From Odontesthes bonariensis (taxonomy: Eukaryota; Chordata; Actinopteri; Atheriniformes; Atherinopsidae), in contig NC_134525.1 of the NCBI RefSeq assembly GCF_027942865.1, forward strand, positions 21,327,657 to 21,391,656: a DNA stretch of 64,000 nucleotides. Reading direction: 5' to 3'. A model generated the notes under the pieces. The model did not search any database, was not told the origin of the DNA, and saw only the letters and a program-made list of their open reading frames with translations. Position 1 is the first letter of the stretch. Every line of letters begins with the position of its first letter. Below are positions 35,101-45,841 of the stretch, in pieces. Made by a program: the position numbers and the translations under genes.

Positions 35101-37781
35101 AATCTGGCCAGCTGATGAATACAGTGCGGATGAGAAAGAACCTCTAACAGTAAAATTGCTAGCCAGAAAATATTAACAAGCCAAAAGTGGCAAAGCAGTG
35201 TAGAGTTTAGAGGAACAGCAGAGTCGGGGGATAATTCTGTGTTAGCACTCATACACAACCTGTCAAATGAGTCATTTTTGGAATACAAATATTGATTATA
35301 GCTTCTGTTATGACTCAAATCCTTTCAGTGGGATCTTTAACTCACAAAAATGCCTCGTAAAAGAGACAACGTAAACTCATCACTTACTGGAAAGCGACTC
35401 CACATTCGTGGCTTTGGACACATCCAGCCCAGAGTTCTGTTTGGGCCGGGCCCCGAGATCCTGCACGTCTCTGGCAGGATTCTGGTTCTCATCCAGAGAT
35501 CTTTGCTCCATCTCTGGATTGTAGTGCCCCTCCTCTTCTGCCACCATCTTCTCCACCCTCTCCATTAAGCGCCCCACCTGAGGGTTCTCCCCAAATATGG
35601 AGTTGTTAACAACAAAGTATCTTTTCTTACATTTCTCCAGCACCCACTGCAGTTCTTTGCCCTCTCTGCGAATGTACCTCTCGATGGAAATGGTCCGCAA
35701 CACCTCCGCCCAGGTGAACACCACAATCGTGTGCCTCCAAACATGCGCCCCAAAGAGGCTCACATGCTCTTCAATGCGTGCACGGTCCACTTCTGTGAAC
35801 ATGCCTACAGGGATGACTAGCAGGAAGGCATGAGGACCAGGAGGGCTAAGCGAGGCACCTCTAACAAGCTCCTTTTTATAAGAGGGTGGTGTATCCTGGG
35901 CAGAGAACCAGCCTGGAGTGTCCACCACAATCACCTGCCGCCCCTCTACCTCCGTCTCCCTTGTAACGCAGAACTCGGCCGCTCGTTCCAAGTGAAACTC
36001 CTCCCTCCCAATGATGGTGTTGGCTGTCAAGCTCTTCCCCGGCCACCTCCAGCCCACCACCACCAGACGAATTTCTGGCAGATGGCTGACCACCTGGGCT
36101 GCAGCTGCCGTCTTTCTGGCCTCCTCCAATGCACAAGCATCTCCGGCTAAGGTCAGTAAGTCCATAAATATTAGTTAGTATGCAAAAGGCTTCATCCAAA
36201 AGCACTCAGCAAGTTTAGGAAGTCCTTATACCAGTTATACCAAAACAGTTTGAGCTACATTGTTTGATTTGTTTGGCTGCTAAGAAGGTCAATGCTGTTA
36301 TACTTTCTATAATATTTTCTTGCAAAATGACCATTTGTACACATAGCAAACAGTTATCAGACTTTACTTTATGAAGAATGAGACATGAAGAGTTCAAATT
36401 AACACCAGACCTGCAAGTGAAGAACTCCCCAAAAACACAACCCTGGCATTTTCTTTTTTCTTTTAGTTCCTCTTTGTTGGAAAGTTCCTCATTCAAGGAC
36501 CCGCTCTGATTTTCATTTCCAAAGTATGTCCTTCCTTAAGTTAACTTCACCGTCTCTGCCAAGTCTCCACCTGTGAGCCCCGCCCACTCCCATCCACCCT
36601 GCCAGACCTGAAGCCATCTTGAGGTGGAAATGTCAGCTGTACTGCACACTCAGAGCCTCTGTGCTTAAACCAACAGGTGTTTTGCCCAATACAGCTGAAT
36701 AAGACCTCAGAAAAGTGTGTCAAATTGTTTTTTTTTGTTTGTTTTTTTAAAAAGGAGGGCATTATAGGTCTCCTTTAAAGTATGACGTTGCTTGAATTAT
36801 TTGTGAAATTCCACAATGGAAAAACGTGTTCAAACACAACAGGAAATATAAGGATATAGGCCTATATATGTATATGGCCTTTGTATTGTCCTTTTCCATC
36901 ATCTTCATTTGCATAATCGTATAGGTTTATGATGTCTAAGTTTTCCATCCTCCTGTGCTATTTAATGTCTTTTTTTTTATTGTAATTTAATTTGGAAATG
37001 ACTGTCACAGTACACATGAAAAAGAAAATCTATACATTTCTGAACCTCTAGGTTGGTCTTGTTTAACATGTCTTTGCTCTCAGAAAGTGTGGAGCTCACA
37101 AAAGATCCTATTTTCTGATCATCTTTCAGCCCTCTCTGCACTGCCATGTCACAGAAGAGGACCATATCTTCACTTCTGATCACTTTTTCAATTGGTTTAA
37201 TCTTGTGCTGCTCCCAGCCTAAATTTTTCAGCGTTTCCTTATATGGAAAAGGCAAAGAGAGCGTTTTAATTCCTATAATGCAGATGATATTTGATACCGT
37301 TTAAAGCATAATCGTGTGTAAAGTGTAGTTTCGAAAAGGTCATGTCCTCAGCATTTTGATTTTGGAGACCTACAATTAAGTCAAAAGTGTTGTACCGACT
37401 TGTGTATGTAATAAGGAAGTTGATTTACTCATGAAAATTTTTCGAATAACACACTTTACACGTCAGTTATCTATTAAATGTCAATGATGTAATTAATTAA
37501 AGGGGAAATATTAAATGTACATGACCTCCAGCTACGCGACAGTGTATGGTTTCAGAGAATGTCGGATAAAGTAGAAAAACAATTGTTCGAGCTGTTTTCT
37601 ATCAGCTACATATGAAACGTGCTCAGATCCGGTTCTGTGGTTTAAACTGAAACTGTTTGCTAACTTTAAGCTAGTTTTAACAGCCGAGAAAGACGCCCAT
37701 TCATTTTTTACAGTCTATAAAGTAACCGCATAACAAAAAATCCTTCTCACCTGTCGTCTGAAGTGGTTTATTCGCTTCCAT
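32184..37781 (-). CDS. GIMAP/AIG1-type GTPase with Tyr-rich C-terminal tail
   Basis: Modelled exons: 37781-37751 (MEANKPLQTT), 36146-35388, 33745-33702, 33604-33533, 32309-32184. Phases agree at every junction and the total is 1032 nt, 343 residues. The large exon holds the AIG1 domain: beta-1 and P-loop LVVVGWRWPGKS, G3 VVDTPGWF, the TERY/IRR helix region and KKRYFVVNN. GIMAPs are membrane-associated GTPases of lymphocyte survival and immunity. The tail after about residue 255 is unlike other GIMAPs I know: QETQTLKQNYKGT, then LPLTDGPSKDGRAAYVTRQK, then a last exon rich in Tyr, Gly and Ser (YSSGLYYEAGS ... KRYHDAGY). No membrane segment is seen. The large exon is certain; the small exons rest on acceptors with good pyrimidine tracts, donors GTAAGTG, GTAGAT and GTAAAA, and phase. 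An extra exon at 37272 may be included in some forms. Confidence 0.7.
32310..33532. other. Intron of the GIMAP-like gene
   Basis: AT-rich intron between the last two modelled exons, ending (minus strand) in TTTGTTATTTTCCCCCTCAG. Nothing else recognised. Confidence 0.5.
34004..35030. mobile_element. Remnant of a DNA transposon, split by a MITE
   Basis: The left side GTGCAAAAGTCTTGAGCCAC with the following AT-rich segment (to 34203), and the right side from about 34837 (CAGGCTTCTTGAAGGACATT, CTTTGGGTGTTGGCTGC, GGATTCATCCCTCCATAAG), look like parts of one Tc1/mariner-like copy seen often in fish. No intact transposase. The two halves are separated by the insertion at 34208-34832. It lies in an intron of the GIMAP-like gene. 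Confidence 0.55.
34208..34832. mobile_element. MITE with ACGCAAG-rich ends, TTAA target duplication
   Basis: Ends: AGCCTGGTTTATAGT on the left; reverse complement of the right end GGCTGAGTTATACTTC. TTAA flanks both sides (34204-34207 and 34833-34836). Sub-terminal zones are packed with ACGCAAGACGCAAG-type repeats in inverted arrangement. TTAA duplications fit piggyBac-like or some Harbinger-type non-autonomous elements. No coding content. Confidence 0.7.
36540..36778. mobile_element. Fragment of a non-autonomous DNA element
   Basis: The right edge reads GGAGGGCATTATAGGTCTCCTTTAAA, whose reverse complement (TTTAAAGGAGACCTATAATG) is a common terminus of fish MITEs. The left edge, around 36540, was not matched to an inverted partner. 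It lies in an intron of the GIMAP-like gene. Confidence 0.45.
36977..37272 (-). CDS. Candidate extra or alternative exon of the GIMAP-like gene
   Basis: After the acceptor CTGCATTATAG (exon would start at 37272, phase 1, compatible with exon 1), the minus strand stays open for 97 codons to TAA at 36977-36979. It reads LPFPYKETLKNLGWEQHKIK, then SEDMVLFCDMAVQRGLKDDQ and SFVSSTLSESKDMLNKTNLE. The composition looks coding. No strong donor has the phase needed to join the AIG1 exon; the better donors (TTT|GTGAGC, GAG|GTTCAG) are phase 0. It could be a terminal exon of a short isoform, with a minus-strand ATTAAA at 36961-36966. I do not recognise the domain. Confidence 0.4.
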
Positions 37782-37950
37782 GTTTAGTTTTATTTCGAGC
37801 CGATGTATTTAGGGGTCTTAATTCGCTTTGGGCGGGTCGTTTTTCGAAGAACTTCCTTCTGATGACAGAAGTTACCGGATAACCGGAATCTACACACGCT
37901 ACTTCCGGTTATCACCTTCAGATTAAGGGCACAACAGAAAAACCGGAAGT
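37782..37950 (-). promoter_or_regulatory. Likely promoter of the GIMAP-like gene with ETS-type sites
   Basis: GATAACCGGAA (37878-37888) and its exact reverse complement TTCCGGTTATC (37903-37913) are 14 bases apart, and a third site AACCGGAAGT lies at 37941-37950. CCGGAA cores fit ETS-family binding, consistent with expression in blood cells. The sites are 100-170 bases upstream of the modelled start codon. Confidence 0.5.
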
Positions 37951-38847
37951 GCTGAACAAATCACGGACTACAGATGCAGGGCATCAAATAGGCTAAATGT
38001 CAATGCTTACTTTCATAAACGGTAAAAGAAACCGCAAACGTCAAAGTCAAGCTCAGTGCCAGAACACTTTCATAGAGGTCTCCAGATTGAGGTCATCACT
38101 TTCATTGGAGAGACACAAAAAACTAAACAGCATTATTATGTTTCCTGTGCGCAGCTGTTGGGCAAACAGTTTTTTTTTTTTAGTCTCTCATGATTTCTAA
38201 ATGCAGGCATGACTCTCGTGGAGTAGTGGACCATGTTTATGTAACCCTCGATTAATCAAGTGAGATCAAGAGCAGTTTTTATCATTAAGTTTTCTATAAC
38301 TGTTGATAAAGCTCATGAGAATATTATATTTAAACTACATGAAATGATTAGAGATCGTTTTTACTCAACTCAATTTTAGTTATTCATTATTCTATTAATC
38401 CATTCATTTTAGCTAGTTTCACTTCTTGGCATGTGGGTTTGATCTTAGACTTTCATCTACCCCCAATGTTTCCTCATAGCAAATCTTGAAGATAAATGAG
38501 ATCTATATGTGATAGTGTGTGTACTCAGTTTATCGGTTCTTAAGCCCCCAGTATTAGTTTAATTGTTTGTTTTTATCAATTCAGTACACAGTCCTTTTGT
38601 CTGGGGACAGAAAGCAAACCTGATCCTGAAAATTGTAATGCACCAGAAAATCTGTGATGTAAGGGATGACGTGAAACCCTTTAAAGCTTTAAAGACAAAC
38701 AGCAGTTTTTAATATATGATCCACTTTTCTGGTCTTAGCGAGGACTCATCGAGCAGCTGTCCGATTCGTCTGTTAGGCAGACGGCCTGAAACAGTGAAAG
38801 ATAAATGCATGGAGCATCTTTTTCAAATCACTCCGACACATTAGTCC
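37951..38847. other. Intergenic, no gene recognised
   Basis: Unremarkable sequence between the GIMAP-like promoter and the 3' end of chmp4c. Confidence 0.4.
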
Positions 38848-38853
38848 TTTATT
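38848..38853 (-). terminator. chmp4c: chmp4c poly(A) signal
   Basis: Minus-strand AATAAA about 435 bases past the chmp4c stop codon; a second candidate lies near 39107. Confidence 0.55.
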
Positions 38854-39288
38854 GTTTTAGTAATAAAGCGACATATTTACAGCATTTAGGCAAAATCTAT
38901 GATTTTTTTACAGATGCATGACATACAGTTCCGTCCTATGAAGAAGAAGAAAGAACAAACAAAAAAAACCTTGGTCTTATATCCTTAAGGCCTATAAAAA
39001 GTAGTTTTGTCTGTAATTAAGTATTATCACAAAAACAAGAAAACAGAATACACACACAGGGAGATGAATCTAAGGTACAGCTTATTGACTCCTTCACTTT
39101 TTTTTTTATTGTTTTGATAAATATAAACAGTAAAGTAGCACCAAAAGACAAGAAAAAACATTTATCAATCCAAAATTACATAACTTAATTTCCCTAAAAA
39201 CCTTCAGCAGTATGAAAAGTCAAATAAAGAGACAAAAGGAGGTCCGATTAAAGTCTTCTGTGTTTTTTTGTGGGCATTAGAGGCTGTC

Positions 39289-41281
39289 TTAAGTTGCCCA
39301 GTATGCCAGCATTTGCATGTCGTCATCATCTTCGACCCTTTTCTTGGTAGCTGTTAAAAAAAAAAATAATAATAATTGCAGAAACATTTAATAACCTTGC
39401 TGTTAAATCATCACAAGTCCAAACTTTTTGTTGCTGATCAGCTCCATTATTGAGAGCAAAAATAATCATAGTGGCTATTCTGGGATTAATGATCTTAAAA
39501 TATTATTTTTGTGCACCATCGGACATTTTTCTTTGAGTGAAAAAAAACAAAGAAGAAGAGGGTGGAATTTCCCATTTTCTTTCTTTTTAAAAATAATACA
39601 AATTTTTAAAGATTAATTATATACACTTCTTGCTTTTACCCACTAGCGACATTTCGCAGGTGAAATTGTCTGACTGCTTATGACTAAATGCAGCGTTTTA
39701 TGTCCGTTCTGTGTGAAGGACTCACTTGCGCGCTGACCGGGCCGTGATGAGGGCAGTTTGGAGCTGGGAACGCTGGGCAGCCCGCCCATGCTCTCCACAC
39801 TGTTCTCCAGCTCCTCCTGCTGCAGCTCCTCCAGCTCTGCCAGCAGCTCGTCCTAAAACACGTCGCATGCAGGAAACGGATCAACGGGGGAGACACAGGA
39901 AGTGCCTAACATATTTTGAAATCTGGATCACAAGAAAAAAAAAAAAAAAAAAAAGGGAGGAAAATGGAAGCAAACCTCATCAAACGTCTCCCCGAAAGAT
40001 CCAGAGATGGCTTGGCTGATCTCTTGGGCCACGTCCTGTTGCTCTGTGATATCCTGCATCATATCCTCTATCTTGTCAATGTCCCTGAGATGAAAAAACA
40101 GACACATTTCAGTCTTGAAATCAAGTTTAAACTTATCATTTTGTCTATATGAATAACTGAAATGTTCAGCAGCTTCCCTCATTCCAAATGGTTACAAAAA
40201 AATGTTTATTTAAGCACCACTTCAACACTTTCTTCTCTTGTATGACCAGGTTCTTACATGTTCTGGTGGACCTGCTTCATGGCCTTGGCAGCGTAGCCCA
40301 TGTTCTTCAGGACCTCCGTGTTGGTATGTGAGTTCTCCAGAGCTTCTCTCTGAAACTCGATGGTGGAGAGCGTGCCGTCGATCTGCGTCAGCTGCTGCTC
40401 ATAGCGCTTCTTCCTCTTCAGGGCCTGCAGGGCGGCTGGCACAGAAAGGTCAAACAAGTCACTTGCGTGCAGTTCTCACTGATAACTTCATCCTGTCGAA
40501 GTTTTGGGCGTGAGCAAAGAAAAGATACGTGGTTCCTCCCTTTGCATGGTGAGGTTTATGTTTAAGTCTCGGTGATTAACTGAGCAATGCCGCTAAGAAA
40601 ACAGCCAACACTGGGCAGTGCTGTAAGCCCTCTGCACAAGGAGGGAGACTTCCACGTTGCTCATTTGTTACAAGCTCCTTGCACATGCATTTAAATACTA
40701 CTTAGTCTGTCATGCGTAAATCAAAGCAATGCCCTATGTTTCGTTGGAAATAAACTGATTAATAGGTCATAAAACACAATGGTACAGGTGTCAAGTTCAG
40801 TTTAAGCCCCCAGTTTATGTGTTGTTTTCATAAACAGGAATTAAATAACTAAATGCTAAATCAAATGGAAGTCAACCAAAACGACGAAAGCCCTTAATGC
40901 ATTTAAGGAGATTTACTTTGACAGAAAAGAAAAAAAGTCAAACATCCACTTTTAGGCTACAGTGCACAAGATAAAATCTTGTCTGAAGGTGTAACTACTG
41001 TGTCAGTGCCTGAGCTGGATAGCAGGTGCACAGTCCTTGGACATACCCCTCTTGTTCTTTGTGCCATGCTTCTTGGCTATCGTTATTTCTTGTTGAATCC
41101 TATTCTCCAAGTACTCCTGCTTCTTCGTCAGCATTTCCTCCGTTTCCCGGAGTCTGTGAATGGCGTCCTGAGGAGACGCTCCTCCCCGCGACCGGTGGTG
41201 TTTGGACTTTGAGGAGCTTGACGAACTCGAACTCGAGCTCGAGCTCGAGCTCCCCTTGAAAAGCTTCGAGATTTTACTCAT
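39289..41281 (-). CDS. chmp4c: Charged multivesicular body protein 4C (ESCRT-III)
   Basis: Snf7-family ESCRT-III subunit that polymerises on membranes in multivesicular body sorting and cytokinetic abscission. Exons: 41281-41047, 40435-40258, 40084-39976, 39852-39726, 39350-39289; 711 nt, 236 residues, all GT-AG and in phase. It has the N-terminal helix MSKISKLFKG, a Ser run at residues 11-24, the core (ALQALKRKKRYEQQL, GTLSTIEFQREALEN, NTEVLKNMGYAAKAMKQVHQ), the acidic helices (IDKIEDMMQDITEQQDVAQE, DELLAELEELQQEELE) and the C-terminal EDDDDMQMLAYWAT, the ALIX-binding end. The WAT ending and the neighbouring zfand1 (the pair is also adjacent in human, from memory) favour CHMP4C over CHMP4B. 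The linker PSSKLPSSRPGQRATTKKRV is Ser/basic rich, as in CHMP4C. Minus strand, head-to-head with zfand1. Confidence 0.93.
41210..41251 (-). repeat. chmp4c: Coding AGCTCG repeat (Ser-14 tract of CHMP4C)
   Basis: Fourteen consecutive Ser codons: three AGCTCG hexamers, two AGTTCG hexamers, then TCA AGC TCC TCA. The hexamer is built of overlapping GAGCTC/CTCGAG palindromes. The tract follows directly after the N-terminal membrane-binding helix and is much longer than the short Gly/Ser linker of the family as I recall it. Confidence 0.9.
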
Positions 41282-41841
41282 TTTGGAGGCTTTGCCAGTA
41301 AATTGTGAGGATATTTAAAACATTCACAACTCTTTCGAGTCCGAGAGCAGCTTTCCTACGACAAAGGCGGGTGTGTTGTTGATTTTCCAGCTCGACGACT
41401 TTATGCATTCAGTTCAAACTAACCAGTGAGCGCACCTTTCACCATTACCTGTGACGCATTGATACCTGACGCCCATCGCCCTCTTTCTATCCGGACCTAT
41501 TTTGTCCACTATGAAATTCGGTCCAGATAGGCTGATAAACTTTTTAACTCAGGTGATCAATAATAGAACATTTTTGTTCCATGTATAATTGTGTTTAGAA
41601 AGTTAATAAATGCGTGTAAACTCGCAACGATGAAGAAAAATAAAAGTACTAAAAAGTTGGAATTTGCTTTCACTCGACAAAGCGATGTAAATTATGTCTT
41701 ATGTGTAAAAAATATATAGGTTGAAGGTTTAAATGATTGTTTTTTTTAAAAAAGAAGAAGTTCTTAAAAACTTTGTCACGTGACTTGTCTGTTGAGGGTC
41801 AAAGTTCGTGTTGACGTGATCGGCAGACTCACTGCTATCTA
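41282..41841. promoter_or_regulatory. Shared promoter region of chmp4c and zfand1
   Basis: Only 560 bp separate the two divergent start codons, so both 5' UTRs and promoters must fit here. Candidate elements include TGACGCATTGATACCTGACG near 41451-41470 and a GACGAC/CTCGACG GC-richer patch near 41390. No TATA box is evident on either side. The arrangement is that of a bidirectional housekeeping promoter. Confidence 0.55.
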
Positions 41842-44553
41842 ATGGCTGAATTAAACATTGGGAAGCATTGTCAGATCGATTCCTGCAATCTGAAAGGTCT
41901 GTTGAGGTTTCATCCGAATTATAAGAAATAAAGATATTGAAGCGTGACTTTTTCTCTGTTTTCATGAAATGAAACACGCCTAACGTTTGCATAGCTCGTT
42001 CATCAGCTAGCAGACGTTAGCTTAATTAGCACGCAGGCTAACCGCTAACTTGGTAAGCTGCTCTTCGTGACGCCAACAGTCAGTGTGTTAGCATTGCATC
42101 CTCCAAAACCAAATATCTTTATCATGAGGAACATTTACCCGTACTGTGACTTGGTGGTTTTTGTTAGATGTTTTAAAGAAGAAAGATGTAGGTTAATCAA
42201 GCTCAGTGAAGTCAGAGCTTCTGAGTCCTTATTATGAAGTTTTAATCAGTTCAATAAACTTTGTACAATTTATTGGTGAATTATCCCTGTTTTGACTATC
42301 ACATGATGTCATTTCTACGTTGTTCTTTTAGATTTTCTTCCATTTGTTTGTGATGCATGTAGTGGTGTTTACTGGTAAGTTTAATCTTCCTCTCAGTTAA
42401 GTTTACTTGAAAATCTTCAGACCTTCAGTATTTGATGTACTTTCTTTGGAAAATGTATCCATAACTAGATGTGTCTGACTAATACATGAGCATGACTGAT
42501 ATTACTGGTTGATCTGACATAAAATATAAAGCTAAGTACAGCACCTTTTTTATTTTAAGTGTTTAGTGACAGTTTTCAAGCATAAAATACCAAAGAATGA
42601 TCTGAGCATTTAATTTGTGAAGATAAGCTCTCTTCGTCTTGTATAAAATCACATTTAAACTGACGGTGACCTATTCAGATTAGCAGCATGTTTGTTCTGA
42701 AATGAGGCAGATGTAAAGAAATATTGACAGTGGGTGCACTGAGTAACTTTTGTTTGCTACCTTTCACCTCTGATAATTTCACTTTTTGATGAAATGTGTG
42801 TTTTCTTCTGACTCCTACAGTCTTGAGCACAGAAGCAGAGAGGCCCACTCCTGTTCAGAGGTAGATCGTACTGTCATGTGCTGCCTGTCTTTCTTTGATA
42901 GAATCAGCACAGCTGCTGTTACAATTCCCCAAACTGTGAACCAGATATAGACTGTGTGTATTTTTTTTAATTTTGTTCACAAGCTTATCTTCTTTTTTTT
43001 TTTTTTTTGTCTCAGGAGCCAATCAAAAGGGAATCCCGGACTGCAGGTGGCAGCAAAAGCTATCCTTGCTCATTTGAAGACTGCAAGGGAAAAGAGCTGC
43101 TTCCAGTTATATGTCCACAATGTGAAAAACACTTCTGTTTAGCGTAGGTTGACTTGTTTTCATTTCTTTCATTCTCTGTTTTACAATGCAAAACAATCTT
43201 TTTGAGCTGATCTATGCTCATGTAGTCTTCAAACAGAGGGGTTTAAAGAAAGCAAGGGTTTACTGTATATACATGTTTCACTGTTGGGAAAAGTGTTTAT
43301 TTTCTTCTTTCTTTACAGCCATCGTCATCAAGATGATCACAAATGTGAAAAGTTGGAGGTCCAAAAGCCTCGAATGGCAGCCACCAAAGAACTGGTGCAG
43401 AAGATTGTAGGTCAGTGAGGACATTATTCTGTCTGCCACTCCTTGATCCACATAGGCTCAGCATTAAACTAAATGACCTTTATGACCAATTCACACATTT
43501 GAAAGATGCCTTTATGGCTCTCTTTTATGACTGCTCAGAGTCAAAGAGTGGATCCAAAAGCAAAGGGCGCAGAGGAGCAAAGAATGCTGCAACTGCAGCG
43601 AAGGTAGCGCTGATGAAACTGAAGCTGCATGCTGCAGGAGACAAGGGGCTGCCACAGGTAAAACCAAGCACCTATGGCTTTAAGTTTTAAATTTCACATT
43701 TTCTGTTGCATATATTTAGTGGAGCAACTGTCATTGTTTTTGACCAACTTTCTTTTTTTTTTTTTTGGTTTTCTAGACAGAAAGAACCTATTTTCAGGTG
43801 TATCTTCCCAAAGAAGCCAAAGACTGCAGCCAGCCCATGTTCTTCTGCTCTAAATGGAGTGTGGGGAAAGTGGTGGATTATGCAGCCTCACTAGCCGACC
43901 TCAAGAACAACAATAATGTACTGACAGCGAAGGTAACGTTAATGATAATCACAGTAAACATAATTAGCACATTTACAACAACCACTACAGCAGCTGATCA
44001 GCTTCCTTCTTTCTTGATTTGCCTTATTACTTGATCTTGTTCTTTAAAACAGTTTCCTCCACAGGTATGAATGGATTGTCGCTCACATGTTAATGCTGGT
44101 GTTCTATGAAACTACTTTTTTTGCCCACAGGTGCAAGCGAGCTCTGTTCTAACAGGAAGCTATTTACCCTATAGAAAATAATTTCCCTATAGTGATACTT
44201 CATGTGCTCTTCCACGCAAAATAAAAGTTTGATCCTCCCTTATGTATACACTGATTCTCATTATTCTATTGAAGGTGTTGATTATTTAATGCGGGTGAGG
44301 ATGATTCAACTTTTCCCCAAACTTGAGATGTATTTTACATGTCTCCATATTGAGCCTGTCTCTGTTTCATTTTCAGAAGCTGCGGCTCTGTCATCCTCAG
44401 ACAGGCGAGGCTCTCCAGATGGATGACGACCTGCTGTCGCTGCTGGCTCATCCAGAAACTCCCCTACATAATGGGGGTAATCTGATAATAGAGTATTTGG
44501 ACAATGAGTGCACAGGCCTGGAGAATGTTTTGGACTACATTACCCAGACCTGA
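41842..44553 (+). CDS. zfand1: AN1-type zinc finger protein 1
   Basis: Adaptor linking p97 and the 26S proteasome to arsenite-induced stress granules (known of the human protein). Eight exons: 41842-41896, 42332-42374, 42821-42860, 43016-43143, 43319-43410, 43539-43657, 43777-43932, 44377-44553; 810 nt, 269 residues, close to the usual 268. AN1 finger 1 uses C10, C15, C25, C28, C33, H36, H42, C44. AN1 finger 2 uses C64, C69, C79, C82, C87, H90, H96, C98. A basic linker (SKSKGRRGAKN) and KVALMKLKLHA follow, then the ubiquitin-like C-terminal domain (YFQVYLPKEAKDCSQPMFFC, KLRLCHPQTGEALQMDDD, NGGNLIIEYLD). All zinc ligands are present and all junctions are in phase. Poly(A) signal at 44612-44617. 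Confidence 0.95.
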
Positions 44554-44611
44554 TTAACCAACAACAACAACAACAACTACTGTATGGATGCGCTCTGTTT
44601 GTATTTATGCC

Positions 44612-44617
44612 AATAAA
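44612..44617 (+). terminator. zfand1: zfand1 poly(A) signal
   Basis: AATAAA 59 bases after the stop codon, followed by a T-rich stretch. The predicted 3' UTR is short. Confidence 0.8.
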
Positions 44618-44691
44618 TTGTTTTATTTTGAAGATGTGAATTTCGGTAGTATATGTAGTTGAAAGAAAGTCTACTAGATATTTCAAATATT

Positions 44692-45299
44692 AAAGCTGCA
44701 GTCTGCAACTCTTTTTCAAGCATAATGCCTGGAACTGTCCGGGGATTCTGAAAGTAGTACATTAAATACCCCAATACAAAAAAAAATGAGTTCTCTAGGT
44801 CCCCTATATGTCCCGCTAGGTCCCTCCAAAGCCAGCAGGTTTGTTTACAAAATTGCAGACCGGACCTGTAAAAGGTAACCAATCAGGTTACGAGCTGGGC
44901 TCTGTTGCCTGTCAATCACCGGTTGTGCACGCGCGATACAAGGTAGGTTCGTCCCCACGCTTATTTATCTAGACTATTGAACTTCATTACGGGCTAGTCT
45001 ACTTACTGTGTCTTCCATGATCGCAAATGACAGGTGAGTTGATGAATGAGGAGTCGTGTACACGCATCTGGCGTGCACACAGACGTGCACGAGTTCTCAT
45101 GTGTTTTGATGGGGCGGGACAGGAAGTTGAATAACTTTTTATTTTTCGATTAAAAAATAAGCATTTCTTGCATTTTGCGACTACGGAGGTCACCGTTTTC
45201 AACTTCAAGCGTTCTGATAGATCATGTAAACTCTTAAAATGCCAAAGATTAGGACTTTACGTATGACAACAACAAATCCTGCAGACTGCAGCTGTAATT
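44692..45299. mobile_element. Non-autonomous DNA transposon between zfand1 and tRNA-Arg
   Basis: The left end TAAAGCTGCAGTCTGCA and the reverse complement of the right end TTACAGCTGCAGTCTGCA are inverted copies of each other. The interior of about 600 bp is mixed, with CpG-bearing patches (GCACGCGCGATACAAG) and no transposase. The superfamily is not determined. Confidence 0.75.
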
Positions 45300-45367
45300 G
45301 AAAATTTACATATAGTTAATGCCATTTTACTCTTTAATTTATTAGTGCCAATATTTAAATCGTTAGC

Positions 45368-45440
45368 CGACCCAGGTGGGACTTGAACCCACAATCCCCA
45401 GCTCCGGAGGCTGATGCCTTATCCATTAGGCCACCGGGCC
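45368..45440 (-). tRNA. tRNA-Arg(CCG)
   Basis: A complete 73-nt cloverleaf without intron, read on the minus strand. The acceptor GGCCCGG pairs with CTGGGTC (two G-U pairs), discriminator G. The D-arm carries the A box TGGCCTAATGG. The anticodon stem TCAGC/GCTGG encloses loop CTCCGGA with anticodon CCG (reads CGG, Arg). The T-arm is GTGGG TTCAAGT CCCAC and contains the B box. It closely resembles vertebrate tRNA-Arg-CCG genes as I recall them. No T4 terminator follows immediately, which is a slight oddity. It is transcribed away from maf1. Confidence 0.95.
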
Positions 45441-45841
45441 ACTTAGTGGATAAATAAAACAGATTGATTACTAGATTTTATGGGTATTCTGTCTTGTTTT
45501 GTAAAAGTCTCTTCGATGAAAACAAACAGACAACAAAAATCCCATTGAAACATTGATATTGCAGAAGAAAACCATTGTTGAATCATACAATACTTTATTC
45601 GAAAAAGCATGACTATCTGAAGGCTTGAAATCATGGGTTATAAATGCCCTTGATCGCACTAAACCCTCTGAATCTGTTCTTGTATCAGCACTTGAGCTCT
45701 CCAATTACAGAGCATTAGCGTGGAATCGAACACGTTGTAGCCAATCACGGCAGGCACAATCTATATTGACAGGTTGAAACGGCCAATCACAATGGAGCAT
45801 GAACAAAAATTACAAAAAAGGGCGGGTCTGTCAGTGAAGTG

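Noticed and set aside
35597-36205. Several frames opposite or offset to the GIMAP exon
   Set aside because: Shadows of the AIG1 coding exon, which alone shows P-loop and G3 motifs.
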